Shown: positions 36,966 to 49,333, numbered from the stretch's first letter. The stretch: DNA of 64,000 bases from Pelobates cultripes (GCA_933207985.1 OW240913.1:273548681-273612680), one strand, 5' to 3'. Notes: generated by a model not told the origin, from the letters alone. Program-made: numbers and translations.

Positions 36966-38871
36966 TCCAGTGCACTCACTCAACCACTAAAGCAACTTCG
37001 AAGCTTACAGATTTTAATAGTTTTTTTTGTGCAAAAACAATGGGGGTTTAATTACAGTGTATGGTCATACATTGCTTAAGCTTGCCACAAGGTCAATGTA
37101 CCCCATTTTTGGCAGGTCCTACTCTAGCATCCTAATATAACAACCCACTTACTTGGGGGGGAAACCTTCCATCTCGGACTCTCTGCAGTGCAGGGTTAAA
37201 TAGGGCCCTGGAATGAGGGACATGTGACAGGAAGGGGTGCAAGTCCAGGGAGCTGGCATAGACTCCCAAATATATCTATAAGAACCAGGAGACTGCATTC
37301 ACCTGAATGTGCATAAAAGAGTGCTGCTGTGACAGTGCCCCCTGGTTTTCATATGTATACATATTTGGGAGTCTAGACCAACTCCAGTGGGGGGCTTGTG
37401 TAATCTTAATGCTCTTCCAGCACTGTTCCCTCGCACACTGTTTAGTAATGCTAGGTTGACTTCAAAGCCCGGTGCCCGGCATCACCACAGGACACACGAA
37501 GCTCCTTTACCGCCTCCATTCTCTGCAGCAGTGTATTTGGGCAGAGTATGCATCTGCTGTCCAGGTAAGACTGGCGGCCTCCTTAAACTTGTCATTGTGC
37601 TTAGAAATTTACCCTTTTTTTAAAAGAACATAGCTAAAACTTACCTCTATTTCTAGTTCTTCCTTCAGCCTCCTCGACTGACATCACTCTCCTATATTTC
37701 AGGGAGGGCAGACTGAGAGGAGGACATTAGAGGCGGGGGGTGGGGGGTGGTGAGTGTGCCTCCATTGGCTGTCTGGCGCCGGTGTGCTGTGTGTTGGCAT
37801 TAGACCCCAAATTTAGAATTCACATTTGCACCAGCCTAACTAATGAAGCTGCCAGAGCTGGAGTTGCTCCTCTAGCACCAAAGGAGTGAACAGTATGTGC
37901 AGCGTTTCATAGCAAAATGCTACATATACAGACTCCAGGCACCATGACCACTTCAAGTCAGTGTAGTAACCCTTTAAGGAAAACTCCAATTAATGTCATG
38001 TTTTGTCCTTAAGATAATATTCGTTGGTTCATGTGTAGTGATATTTTACTATTAATTAATTCAATTTCGTGTGTGAACTATGTCAGGTTCCCAAATAAAT
38101 GTTTAATTAAAATTCCCCTACCCGAATCGTCATCTTCAAAGTGTAGTTTGAATAAAATAACATTGTTGGTGAACAGCAAGTATACCCCAAAAGTATGCAG
38201 AGATTGTTCAGTTTTGACATTTGACAAAAACTGAAACTGAATACCAAAAAATATCCCTTTTTCAAGTTTGGCATACAAAGATCATATCAGCTGTCACCAA
38301 ATGCTTATTATGTGGAGGAAGTTAAGTAATCTGTGAAATATGATAAGTTAACTTTTACCCTACTAACTTTTGATGTAGGATCCAGTAAATCAGATCTCAA
38401 CTTATCATTATCACCAAACTAAGACAAAACATCGCACTGTAGCTTACTTTGTTATGCATAAAATGACTGAGCCATGTTTTATATATTTTATCCATACATC
38501 ATACTAGGAAATACATATATTTGGTAGGTATTCTAAAAAACCTTTACATTATATTGAATTCTGATGTTTATCCTTGGTAATCTGTCTCACAAATGTATTG
38601 TTCTTCAGACACATTGCTTAGGAAGATGGCTGCAATACATGTATGACCAGACACCATATCTGGCAATGGACGAGTAGTTATTGTTTAAAATATATATTTT
38701 TTATTTTTTGCTGTTTGTCAGGAACAATCTATAGATAAAGTGTTTAGAAAATTGAAATGCAGGACATAATGGGATGTTCACTGAAGTTAGAATGCAAGGT
38801 GATTTCAGAGTGAAGTTCAAATTTAAGATGAAAATAGATGTGGAAGAATTGTCTAGGTCAGCTAATTCACT
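36966..38871. other. Intron with weak repeat-like GC-richer segment
   Basis: The part from 37140 to 37920 is GC-richer (GCCCGGTGCCCGGCATCACC, GGCGGGGGGTGGGG) and shares wording with the hAT-type segments at 16850 and 41330 (GGCATCACTACAGC-like). A T2-like end piece lies at 37930-37976. The rest is AT-rich unique DNA. Confidence 0.4.
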
Positions 38872-39391
38872 TTAAAGAGACACTATAGGCACCAACACAA
38901 CTTTAGCTTAGTGAAGCAGTTTTAGTGTAAATATCCCGCCCCTGCAATCTTACTGCTTAATTCTCTGCCATTTAGGAGTTAAATCACTTTGTTATCCAGC
39001 CCTAGTCAGACCTCCATGCATGTCACTTACACAGCCTTCCTAAACACTTCCTGTAATAAGAGGTCTAACCTTTACCTTCCTTGATTGCACACCCTGCTCT
39101 GTCAATAGCCTGCAGGAGCCTGCTGTATGTGATTAAAGTTCAATTGGCAGAGCAGGTGTTATAAACATTTTTAAAACAAGTTAACATTTAAATGAAAATG
39201 AAACCATTTTTTTCATGCAGTCTATGTCAGTTACAGCCAGGAGGGGTTCATAGGGCTGCATAATAAGAAACAAAAGTGATGTAACGCCTAAATAACAGAG
39301 AATTGGACCGTGAGACTGCAGGGGTGTGATCTATATATATAAACTGCTTCAATAAGCTAACATTGTTTTGGTGCCTTTTGTGTCCCTTTAA
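38872..39391. mobile_element. T2-like MITE
   Basis: Left TTAAAGAGACACTATAGGCAC and right GGTGCCTTTTGTGTCCCTTTAA are inverted ends with TTAA. Inner pair: AACTTTAGCTTAGTGAAGCAG...CTGCTTCAATAAGCTAA. No coding capacity. Length 520 bp. Confidence 0.85.
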
Positions 39392-40740
39392 ATTTATAAT
39401 TTACTTTAAATTCTCACTTTAGTAATTAACCCTTATAGATTTCATGGCGGTGCTGGAATTTAGTCATGAAAGAGAACCATTACTTGTCAAGATTTTCCAT
39501 ATTATGTTTCTTTAACCCTTTACATTTACAAATATGTTTGTGCGGTCAGAAAAAAAAAAATTAAATGTTAAGATAACCCTCTTATCCTGCATCTGGGCAC
39601 CCCCATCTTGACTCCCGGTGAACCATTGTTACAAACTCTGTCCTTTGCACCTGGAAGTCACCATAGAGAAGGACATACAGTAACAATTGAATGCTTAGAC
39701 TGAGCTGCATCTTTTAATATACATTTAAAAGCAAACAGGTTAACACCAGTTATAAGAGATGCTCAGTGGTGTCATATCCAGAGCAGTTATGGTTCCCCTT
39801 TAAATAGGATTTTACTAAGCACTGCATGCACTTTCTCCATCGCTGAAAGTAAACAACTTTGCTTTTATCGCACAACTGAAGCATGCTCAGGAAGTGGTGG
39901 TATGAGAGATTTGCGTTTCTCATCACTTTTAAGCTACCTAAGCTTGATGATTTGACATAAGGATTTAGAGTTATTTTTACTAGAGGTAGATTTTACAATG
40001 AACGTTTGGAAGGTGACAGATCCCATCTTATTCTAGGGTTCTGACTTATTATTTACTTGAAGATTCCACTTTTCTTCTGACTCTCTTGGTTCATCCACTT
40101 CATAGATCCCTGAAACAGGGAGTTTACTGCCTCTTTAAATATGGTTTACATAAAGTGGCTCCATTAAGAGTATTCACCATGATACTGATATAATTTAATA
40201 TTTTTAATATTTTATTGTATGTCAATATATTTACTCTTGAATAATAGGCCTTGGAGCCTTCCAATCTCTGTAATACTTAAATATTCTTACTCATTTGTAC
40301 TTGATGATATTTAATTAAAGTGAAATGCTTATTCCAGTAAATATCTTTATCATACACAGACTGCTTTGGAATGCACCTAAATGGGCATGCTTGTACATGC
40401 AACGTTTTTGGAAGAGGTGTTAATACAAACATTGTATCTGCTGATTATAAAAATTTAAGGTTTGCCTTGGCTTTGTGTTGCTAGTGAAACTGGAAATATT
40501 TTTTTTCAGCCTCCACATTTTCTGACTGTACAGTGAAGTTATATTCCCATGCAGATAAAATCAGAGCTCTCTTTATGAAATAATAAGGTCTCCTTTGATA
40601 AGGATTCAATTAGTTGGCTAGTAGCAGCCATCTTGGATTTCAAGCATACTAGTTTATATGGCACAAGTGATACTTAAAAAGACAACAATTGCAATTTGGA
40701 GCATTACAGCTTGTTTCAATGTTACCCTAATTTTTTGTTT
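39392..40740. other. Intron spacer
   Basis: AT-rich unique-looking DNA; nothing recognised. Confidence 0.6.
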
Positions 40741-40748
40741 GCTTACAT

Positions 40749-41929
40749 CAAGCATGTCAAACTCAAGTCTAGCATGGGCCAAATAAACAAGGTTTAAGAT
40801 AATGTCGGCTGCAAAAAAAAAAAAACACTAAAATTTCCATAGAAATGTAAGTCTATTTTGAAAAGTACAGTATAAAAAAACCCCAGCTCCTCCCTCTACT
40901 AAATCCCAGTCCCCCCCTATATACTAAATCCGAGTCCCCCCGCCCCCTATATACTAAATCCCAGTCCACCCCCTATAATAAATCCCAGTTCCCCCCCCCA
41001 CTAAAATGCAGCATCCCCTCTAGCCAACAAGCAGACTCCACTCACATTGCCGCTGCTAGAATGCGACTACGGAGTCCGGCTTCTGCTTTACCCCAAATGG
41101 CGACGTCTGCACCCTGTGCCAAAGCGGATCCTCACGCTACTTCTTGAAACCTTGTGAAGGTGTAGCACGTCAACGTCACCTCCAGGTACTCCACTGTCCA
41201 GCCACATTTACACATTCTTGCACACACTCACATCATTCCCTGGGGTCCAGTGGGAATCTTCTATCTGGAGATCTCCTTCCTGCTCCTCAATGCTCCCTCG
41301 TGCGCAGTTTAGGGATGCCGTCATATTCTGGCACCTGGCATCACTACAGCAGGACGCTGGCAGCAGTGAGGGAGCTCAGTCTTCTTGCTCGTCACTGCTC
41401 CCTTGCTTCCGCCAGCATCCTGCCTCCTTTCCGAATGCGACTACGGAGTCCAGCCTCTGCTTTACCCCAAATGGCAACGTCTGCACCCTGTGCCAAAGCG
41501 GATCCTCCCGCTACTTCTTGAAACCTTGTGAAGGTGTAGCACGTCGTCGTCACCTCCAGGTACTCCACTGTCCAGCCACATTTACACATTCTTGCACACA
41601 CTCACATCATTCCCTGGGGTCCAGTGGGAATCTTCTATCTGGAGATCTCCTTCCTGCTCCTCAATGCTCCCTCGCGCGCAGTTTAGGGATGCCGTCATAT
41701 TCTGGCACCTGGAATCACTACAGCAGGACGCTGGCAGCAGTGAGGGTGCTCAGTCTTCTTGCTCGTCACTGCTCCCTTGCTTCCGCCAGCATCCTGCCTC
41801 CTTTCCGGTCAGGTAAATTTTAGAAATGTGGAGAAAGCAGGTGCCTACTCTGCTTTAACACCAAGCATGTACTTGCGGCTCGCTAAGCCGCAAAGATGTT
41901 CATTGTGGACCACAAGTTTGACCAGCTTG
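40749..41929. mobile_element. hAT-type non-autonomous transposon with 8-bp target duplication
   Basis: The ends CAAGCATGTCAAACT and, inverted, AGTTTGACCAGCTTG flank 1181 bp. The flanks are identical GCTTACAT at 40741-40748 and 41930-41937. The subterminal GGCTCGCTAAGCCGCAAAGATG is also typical of this repeat class. Inside are C-rich repeats at 40880-41010 (CTATATACTAAATCCCAGTC-type) and a 374-bp tandem duplication. ORFs up to 201 codons arise from the duplication and show no transposase similarity. Confidence 0.92.
41060..41807. repeat. 374-bp tandem duplication inside the hAT element
   Basis: Copy 1 is 41060-41433 and copy 2 is 41434-41807, both starting AATGCGACTACGGAGTCC and ending CTGCCTCCTTTCCG. 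They differ at only a few positions (for example GGCGACG/GGCAACG and CGTCAACGTC/CGTCGTCGTC). The high identity points to a recent local duplication. Confidence 0.95.
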
Positions 41930-42109
41930 GCTTACATAATATGCAATGTCAGCAGCTTGTACATGTTATTTTTTAAAAATTTTTATTTAAAGTATATTGA
42001 TCTACCTTTCCTTCTCATGGCTCTATTTATTAGTCCGAGGAGAGTATATTGCTATGGTGTGCAATCCTTGAAATTTCTTTTGATCTCTAATAAACTGTGA
42101 AGCTGTCCA

Positions 42110-42340
42110 AACTGTCCAGGGCCGGATTAACATAGGGGCTGATGGAGCTGCAGCTCCAGGCCCATGTAATAGGCCCATTGATTTGATTACCTGTATTTAT
42201 TTGAGGCTGCCTGGTGCCGATATTGCAGTAATATCGGCAATACAAATTCCGGTATTTTTCTAAACAGAGATTACTCTGCAATACCAGCACCAGCCAGTAG
42301 GTGTCGCTGTGTATGGAGAAAGGCAGGGCTAGGAAGTTAC
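42110..42340. repeat. Dispersed repeat shared with 17557-18040
   Basis: CCAGGGCCGGATTAACATAGG opens a unit that contains GCTGCAGCTCCAGGCCC. It then has the CAGCCAGTAGGTG...GGCTAGGAAGTTACAGC block also found near 17937-17990. No inverted termini or protein is visible. Confidence 0.5.
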
Positions 42341-42585
42341 AGCATATACCTGAATTTGCTCACCTTGGATAGAGCCAGTTATACTAGGATCTATGTGTAA
42401 ACGCCTCCGAGCCTTTAAGGGAGGCACTGCCCTTCTTGTATAGAGATGCAGGAAGCAGCTGAAGATCCACTAGCTTGGTATATAGTATAAAGCACAATTT
42501 ATTGTATATTACAAAAGAAAAAAAGAAAAACTACAATGAGTAAAATACCAATAGATAAAATTAATGATGTGGTCTTCCTTTGAAC

Positions 42586-42623
42586 TCCGAGACGCGTATC
42601 GCCGGTCAGCTTTCTCAGTCGGA
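42586..42623 (-). ncRNA. Hammerhead-ribozyme-like motif, left terminal repeat
   Basis: On the minus strand: TCCGA (42623-42619), CTGAGAA, stem II AGCTGACCGGC, GATA, CGCGTC, then TCGGA (42590-42586). TCCGA and TCGGA pair perfectly as stem I. The core differs from the consensus (CTGAGAA for CTGANGA, GATA for GAAA), so this copy is probably inactive. Confidence 0.45.
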
Positions 42624-43177
42624 TGAATGTGCTTCCTGGAAGGGCTGTGCTTAAGTTCCTGTGTTGCCACTCTGATTGGTCGTCCTATTCCCCGGACGGC
42701 CAATCACGATATGAATAATGTGGAGGTGTGTACCTCACAGCTGTTGGCCATAATCACAGGAACTCCGGACCCGGAAGGGATGTCACCTATGAAGTGTTGC
42801 GTCCGTCCCTCTTGGTCTTCTCAAATGTTGTGTGCGCATGTCCTCTTTAGTAGCATGCTCACACATGTCCCTTTGAGGTATAAGTGGCTATCTTGTGTGT
42901 GGGCATTTGTTCCATAAAAATGCCCGCTCTCAATGAGAGTATAGTGCATAAACGTCCCATGTTAATCAATGAATACATGAAATTAAAGACAAAAACATAA
43001 TTACATACTCATAATCAGCCAAAATAACTGTAAGATACATATATACATAAGCCAGGTTATTATCAATACATTAGAAGTCGCTGTGTAACAATATCCCAAT
43101 GAGTGACACCAAAATATGACAAATACTCAAAACACCTTATGTGGGATTTCCTTTATCCCCACATAAAAATAGAAATA

Positions 43178-43229
43178 TACATACAATATAAGGTGGAGTA
43201 TATAACTCCACCTTATAATGTATGTATAT
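43178..43229. repeat. Palindrome of about 51 bp
   Basis: The arms ATACATACAATATAAGGTGG...AGT and ACTCCACCTTATAATGTATG...TAT pair over about 23 bases with one mismatch, around an ATATA centre. It could extrude as a cruciform or form a hairpin if transcribed. Confidence 0.9.
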
Positions 43230-44005
43230 TATCAATACATGTTTAAACAAATGGAGGTTTTTAGTTACCTCCAATGGCCATGAGAGGGTATGCCCACCTG
43301 CCACGTCAAGGCAAACCTCTTAGGTGGGTCCTAACTCTAACCTTTCCCCTTGCTTCCTTGAACTTCTGTCAAAAATATCTCTAATGAGACAGAATGGGGT
43401 ATTTTTTATATACATCCCTACATGCTTATTAACCCTTAATAGGGAACACATGGGATGGGCAGCAGCATTGCAACCTAGCTGTGTGATACAAAAGTGAATA
43501 CAAATACAAAGAAACTAGTCCTGCACTCAAACTCCCATTACTCCTGGGCGGCAGCAATGACTATAGTACACATCAGCCAAAATATATATAGTAAAAACCA
43601 AAGAAAAAAGTTACCTGCACTCTTTCCACATCCCTATGTATTTTTAAACAAATGGAGGTTTTTAGTTACCTCCAATGGCCATGAGAGGGTATGCCCACCT
43701 GCCACGTCAAGGCAGACCTCTTAGATGAGTCCTAACTCTAACCATTCACCTTGCTTCCTTGAGCTTCTGGCAAAAATATCACTGAGACAGAAAGGGTTAT
43801 TTTTTATATACATCCCTACATGCTTATGAACCCTTAATAGGGAACACATGGGGTGGGCAGCAGAATTGCAACCTAGCTGTGTAACTTTTTTTCTTTGGTT
43901 TTTACTATATGTATTTTGGCTGATGTTTACTATAGTCATTGCAGCCGCACAGGAGTAATGGGAGTTTGAGCGCAGGTCTAGTTTTTTTGTATTTGTATTA
44001 TCAAT
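43178..44005. repeat. Nested direct and inverted repeats within the Penelope-like region
   Basis: A direct repeat (43242-43484 and about 43643-43881), starting TTTAAACAAATGGAGGTTTT and ending AACCTAGCTGTGT, brackets one arm of an inverted repeat. The arms are about 43492-43613 and 43882-44003, sharing CCTGCACTCAAACTCCCATTA-type and AAACCAAAGAAAAAAGTTAC-type sequence. The direct repeats are highly similar, with small indels. Confidence 0.85.
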
Positions 44006-44279
44006 AAATGTTTTTACCATATAAGGAGTTGCATACTTAAATATGAATTATGCATAGGAATCAAAAATCACAACAGATCCTTATTGGTTGCTTGGATATA
44101 TGATGGTTTGATACATATAATGATGAATGAAAAGTGTAGCCCTATATAAGGGGTACATCTAAAGAATAAAAATGTATGCAAATATATAGAAGGATATCTA
44201 AAAATAAGTGTATAAAAAATATATACATTAAAAAATATTTATTTTAACAAATAGCAAAGCTCAAAATCATTATTTAAGC

Positions 44280-45112
44280 CATTTGGTTTCATGCTGTTTA
44301 AGTTAAAAATCCACTTCATTTCCGTTTGTCCCATTTTTTTAAATAATGTCATCACCTCTCCAGTTAAAATTAACTTTCTGGATCCCTAAAAAGGTCATTT
44401 GCCTCGGATCACTATTATGTTTAATTTTAAAGTGCAATCATAAACTGTGTTTAATATATCCATTTCTGATATTACGCACATGTTCTTGTATTCTGACCTG
44501 TAGGGGGCGAGTAGTGCTTCCTACATAGGTTAAATGATGTGCATTTTATCATGTAAATTACATATTTTGAATGACATGTAATGATTTCTCTAATTTAAAA
44601 TTTTTGATTTCTATCTTGAGCATGTTGGAATTCTTTTATGTTGCGTTTGGGGCTTTTTGTATTCTTAAAGGCTCCACATATTCCGCATCCATAAAATCCA
44701 CCTGATTCATTAAATGGGTTACTTTTGGTTTTATTTCAAGACAAATAATTTTGAGTAAGATTGCACTTTAAATTGGGAACACCCCTATAAATTATTTTTG
44801 GTCTTTCTGGGAGGATGTGATTAAGTACTTCATCACTTTTGAAAATGGGCCAATGTTTAGTTAAAACAAATTTAAATTGCTCACTCTGACAGTTAAAGTC
44901 ACAAATAAACGGCACATTGTCTCCATTAGTATTCTGTTGTCTGTCTTTATATTAAATTAGTGACTCTCTGTCTTGTATACTGACTTCTAAAAAAGCCTTC
45001 TTTAGAAGTTTATTCTCGTACCCCTTATCTCTAAAATTGCCAATAATCTTCTGCGCTTGTTCACAAAACTTATCATGATCTGTACAATTCCTTTTTATCC
45101 TCATAAGTTGGA
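44280..45112 (-). pseudogene. Penelope-like protein C-terminal remnant with GIY-YIG nuclease region
   Basis: The minus-strand frame pieces are RIKRNCTDHDKFCEQAQKI, then FRDKGYENKLLKKAFLEV, then LTKHWPIFKSD, then PFNESGGFYGCGICGAFK, then IITCHSKYVIYMIKC. These follow the order of the end of the reverse transcriptase and the zinc-binding plus GIY-YIG endonuclease of Penelope-like elements. Several stops (for example after DRESLI and NYLS) and frameshifts after MIKC break the gene. The reverse-transcriptase core is absent. Confidence 0.8.
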
Positions 45113-45299
45113 GCATTTAAGAGCTATGGGGAACAATGGCAGCTATTGCCTTGAATATAGTTCCCGTGATTATGGCCAACAGCTGTGAGGTACACACCTC
45201 CACATTATTCATATCGTGATTGGCCGTCCGGGGAATAGGACGACCAATCAGTGTGGCAACACAGGAACTTAAGCACAGCCCTTCTAGGAAGCACATTCA

Positions 45300-45336
45300 T
45301 CTGATTGAGAAAGCCGACCGGCGAAACGCGTCTGGG
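45300..45336 (+). ncRNA. Hammerhead-ribozyme-like motif, right terminal repeat
   Basis: On the + strand: TCTGATTGAGAAAGCCGACC, then GGCGAAACGCGTC and TCTGG. Stem II is GCC/GGC with a GACC loop, GAAA is at 45323-45326, and CGCGTC follows as a short stem III and cleavage triplet. Stem I (TCTGA against TCTGG) has one mismatch and one wobble. The core also departs from CTGANGA. Confidence 0.45.
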
Positions 45337-45570
45337 AGTTCAAAGGAAGACCACATCATTGATTTTATCTATTGGTATTTTACTCATTGTAGTTTTTCTT
45401 TTTTCTTTTGTAATATACAATGAATTGTGATTTATACTATATACCAAGCTTGTGGATCTTCAGCTGCTTCCTGCATCTCTATACAAGAAGCGCAGTACCT
45501 CCCTTAAAGGCACAGGGGCGTTTACACGTAGAGCCTAGTATAACTGGCTCTATCCAAGGTGAGCAAATTC

Positions 45571-45814
45571 ATGCACTGTCAATTTGATTACTTCTTCATC
45601 CATACATATTTGCACTAGGATACTTTGTTTTTTGTTTCCAAATATCTGTAAATCTGTGATCCGTGAATTTGGAGATGGTCTGGTATAACCATACATACCC
45701 ACGCTGTTGAGATTTGAGCCGATCCCCAGGCTCTCTACCATGTGAGTTGGATATATACTCCTCCTGCACTATACCCGTATTTACGTTTATGGCTGCTTCT
45801 GCTGTGCTCATATG

Positions 45815-45857
<43 letters not shown>

Positions 45858-48319
45858 ACAAGATACAAATTTTATCAGTTTTTTACATATATATATATTT
45901 ATTTTTTTTAATTATTATTTTTTTATTTTTATGTGGGTACAGACTAAGTTTGGCACCTGTCACAGGTGCCTCATTCCAGGGCCCTATTTATCCTTGCACT
46001 GCAGAGAGCCCAAGGCGGATGGATTTCTCAAATAATTGTTATAATCTCCTAAGAGCAGGCATTAGGTTGCTATAATAGGACCTACAAGAAATAGGGTAAA
46101 TTGGCGTTGTGACAGGCTTATCCAATTAATGAACATATAGTATTTAAAAAAAATACTATTTACTGTGAACTTTGAAGGTGGTGCGGATTGATTGCGCTGG
46201 ATTCTTAATCATTGTTCTTTCTGTTCCTTGAAAAGTAGGTCTTGTCACCAAGATTCACTGGGAAACCTTTTGATACCACAAACTCCCTCTATCCCTATAA
46301 TAGACATGTTCACCTTTGCAAGAACATTAAGCAAGGCATTTCACAACAGCCAAAAGAGCTGCCAACTTACTGTATAACATTTGCACAGTTTGTAAAGTTT
46401 TATTGTTTGCAGCCTACCTTGTTGGGAACACAGAGGCCGTTAGTGTTTCATAATTGACAGACATTGCTTATAAAATGACTACTGTTTTATCTGGATAAGA
46501 TCCATCTAAAATAGATGCTGTTCAGAGAGCTTCATGTGGTTTGCAATGGGTGGGAAAATGTAATTTCAATTTGGCTTTTGTTTTGTTTTTTAAATACACC
46601 TTGATGTATGTTTGTGGTTGTGGGTGATGCCATTTTCAGATGACTTAGGTAATTTTCAAAGGTCTCTGTTGTCTGGATTGCATCATATCATTGATGGCAT
46701 GTAGCTTTCAAAAGCTGATACTATTTCTCTTACTTTCTTATTAATTCAACGTTCTTGTGAAATCTACTACATGTTTTCTTTGTTTTGCAATGTGTACGAA
46801 TACATTAGTCAGTTCAAATTGTTAAGCTTTTAGCCTAAATAGTGATTTATCTGTTTCTCAATGCACTTTCTGGTTATCTGGATTGACACCACAATCTGCA
46901 GGTAAAATATAATCAGTTGTATGATGTTATTTGAGTTCTATTCTTTGTCCTCTTAAAGAACAAATGCGACACTATGCTGTAATCTGTCTTGTAATTTACT
47001 CTATGCCAGTATCGAACCGCCAGTTATTTAGCTTTGACAGCTATGTGATGCCCTACAGAAATATTCCAAAAAAATCCCTTTTAGTTGTTCTTAATTCCCC
47101 AATCATTGTCCTACTTTGTCAAAAGTTTTACATCCATATTTGTCACCAATGTAATTTGGCTAACACTGTCCATATATGGATTTTTAATATGTACTCATTG
47201 GGCAGGTTGTGGGGAATATTCTTGTTCCTGGAAGAGGGCCATGAAAAAAAATACTTGAATGCCAATAAAGTAGTGCAAAATAGGGGCTATTTCACCTTTT
47301 TCTGGGGCAGTTGGCAGGCGAAGTAAGTAAATTATTACTCAGATTAACTTCTTTACAACACCACTATAGTGTTTTTTTGCCAGATGGCTAATTACTTTGT
47401 ACATATTAATTTTGAACTCTCGCGGCTGTCTCATCATCTTTTCTGCAATCATCTGAACTTATTTAAAATATTTTTTTTATTGATAACATAGAATTTATTG
47501 TATAAGTTTATTAGATTTTCTGTCTTGGTGCAAACAGGTTTAGGAGTAGGGAGTAAATGCGATAAAAGCTCTACATGTTTTAGAATAATGTAACTTTACC
47601 CTATGCTCTGTGTTTTCAGGAATCCAAGATGTTGTAATGTGGAAAATATCTTGACTAGAGACAACCAAAAATGCAGTCATAGTTTGATATTTACATAATC
47701 TGCTTTTGATGCGGTTGCCGCAAGTATTGTGGGGGGTTGGAAGCATTTACCATTTAAAAAAAAAAAAAAAAAAAATTTAATGCAAGAGCCACACATGGCA
47801 TTTTCCATTCTACACATTAAAAGAGACCAAATTAATATTAGTGTTTTTAGTGAGGTCATCCAACCAACGATTTATTTTCATTTTGAAGTGTAAGAGCTTT
47901 TTTGTGATTGGAGATATGTCTCACTTCTTCTCTTTGTGTGTTTGTACTTTCTGCTTTGTCTGGTTGCCATTCATTAAGCATTTGTTTCATTCTTATCTCA
48001 TGTAATCCAATACAGTGATTGCTGCACAGTCTGACACTTTCACTGCTGGAGGCTCGTTCTTTCTCCGGAGAGAAATGAGTTGTGTACATTCAGTAACAGA
48101 GCATATATAGCCAGTAAGAACCATACTAGCAGTCCCTGTTTATACTGCAACGTTCTCTCTGATTTCTTTTTGAATGCCTTCATTTCTGTCTTATACATTT
48201 CCAGTATAATTGTGCACTGTTTTTTTTTATGGCTTCGCATGATAAATTATTTGAGCAATTTCTGCTCTGAAAGTATCAATCAAACTGTTGTCAATAGCTG
48301 AGTTAATAAAAATATGAAT
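45571..48319. other. ATG5 intron with a (TA)n tract and homopolymers
   Basis: About 2.7 kb of AT-rich intron. It includes (TA)n at 45820-45850, T-rich tracts near 45900 and 47470, and a poly(A) stretch at 47755-47775. The ORF at 46931-47326 (131 codons) has no recognisable similarity and sits in otherwise ordinary intron. No exon was found. Confidence 0.5.
45820..45850. repeat. (TA)n microsatellite
   Basis: About 15 uninterrupted TA units. Confidence 0.93.
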
Positions 48320-48324
48320 GTAAT

Positions 48325-49333
48325 TGTAGCGGAACGCCAATTATAAATCCACGAATTCCGCTGGTTCAGAAACGAATCCACAGTCAAGCGCTGAAAACCA
48401 TAAGGCAATATCCCCAACCTCCCAGTAACCGGACGAGACACAGTTCTGAGAGTCAACTGACAACCTTTTAATCGGCAGGACAATTTATACAAGTCCCCAT
48501 GCAAGGGGTTTCCTGAGTCCCTCCCCAGGGGCACTCCCAGAGGGGACTACATGGGGGACTTACATTACAGCATATTTCTCCCATCAGGCACCGCTGCATG
48601 AGAGGGATCATCTTCCCAGAATGCACCGTTAAGTGGATTATCCCCTCGTGCAGCAGAACCGACAATTCACACAAAAATCCATAACTTGGGGAATATACAG
48701 TGGATTTACACGAATGGACGTTCGGTAGATAGCTGGGGTCTGAGCGCATCATTCGTGAGATTACCGCTCAGATCCCAGCTAAAATAACCGAACGCCGCAC
48801 GAAAAACACAATTCGTATAAAACATATGAAAAGAACCGATTGCTTGTAGGGAACAAAATACCGAATGTCCCGAAACTCCCGAACGCCCTGGAAGCTCAGC
48901 GGGGCTCGTGCCGTCGAGTAGCCGTTTTTAGTACCAGGCGCTCGACGACATAACCCCGCTGAGGGAACAATGGATCCAAGATGGTCGACCGCCGCATGGT
49001 CGGTAGTCGAACGACGGCCACCGAGGAGAGCCTCTAATTACCGATTGCAACATTGTTGCAATCGGTTAACTAGCGCCACACGCCTCTAAGTGTGTGGGCT
49101 ATTATGGGTCTTTGCGTTCGGTTCACGAACGGCCCTCCAAAGTGCCGTTCGTGAAACGAAAGGGAATCCCCATACAAACCGCCATTTGCATTCGGCGGAA
49201 CAGATAATTACAGGTAATGCAGGGAATACATGAAGCAGACACATACAGGTTAAAACGCATATCTCTCCAGACCTATAGGCAACCCTTAAAGGCATAGTGT
49301 CCAGTTATAGTCCAAGTGGCTAGGTTTGCCACA
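48325..49333. mobile_element. Solo LTR of a retrotransposon with 5-bp target duplication
   Basis: It begins TGTAGCGGAACG and ends GGTTTGCCACA, so the TG...CA borders are intact. The flanks are identical 5-bp copies of GTAAT (48320-48324 and 49334-49338). Length 1009 bp, with no gag, pol or internal primer-binding site. It has many CpG-containing CCGAACG/CGTTCGG motifs in both orientations. A relative is the insertion at about 26655-27811. Orientation is not settled because no polyadenylation signal was assigned. Confidence 0.9.

Larger units (their letters stand above)
42345..45570 (-). mobile_element. Penelope-like element, internally deleted, with inverted terminal repeats
   Basis: Left copy 42345-42790 and right copy 45165-45570 are inverted versions of one sequence (shared CTATACCAAGCTTGTGGATC, GGAATAGGACGACCAATCA, CACAGCTGTTGGCCATAAT). 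Penelope-like elements commonly have such terminal repeats. Between them, a minus-strand remnant of the coding end, including a GIY-YIG nuclease, lies at 44280-45112. The reverse transcriptase has been deleted, and a second inverted/direct repeat structure occupies 43178-44005. Hammerhead-like motifs occur in both terminal repeats. Confidence 0.75.

Noticed and set aside
41144..41823. ORFs of 125 and 201 codons
   Set aside because: Created by the 374-bp tandem duplication inside a hAT element; the peptide repeats itself and matches no family.
46931..47326. ORF of 131 codons
   Set aside because: No recognisable family and no splice-compatible exon shape; consistent with chance in AT-rich intron.
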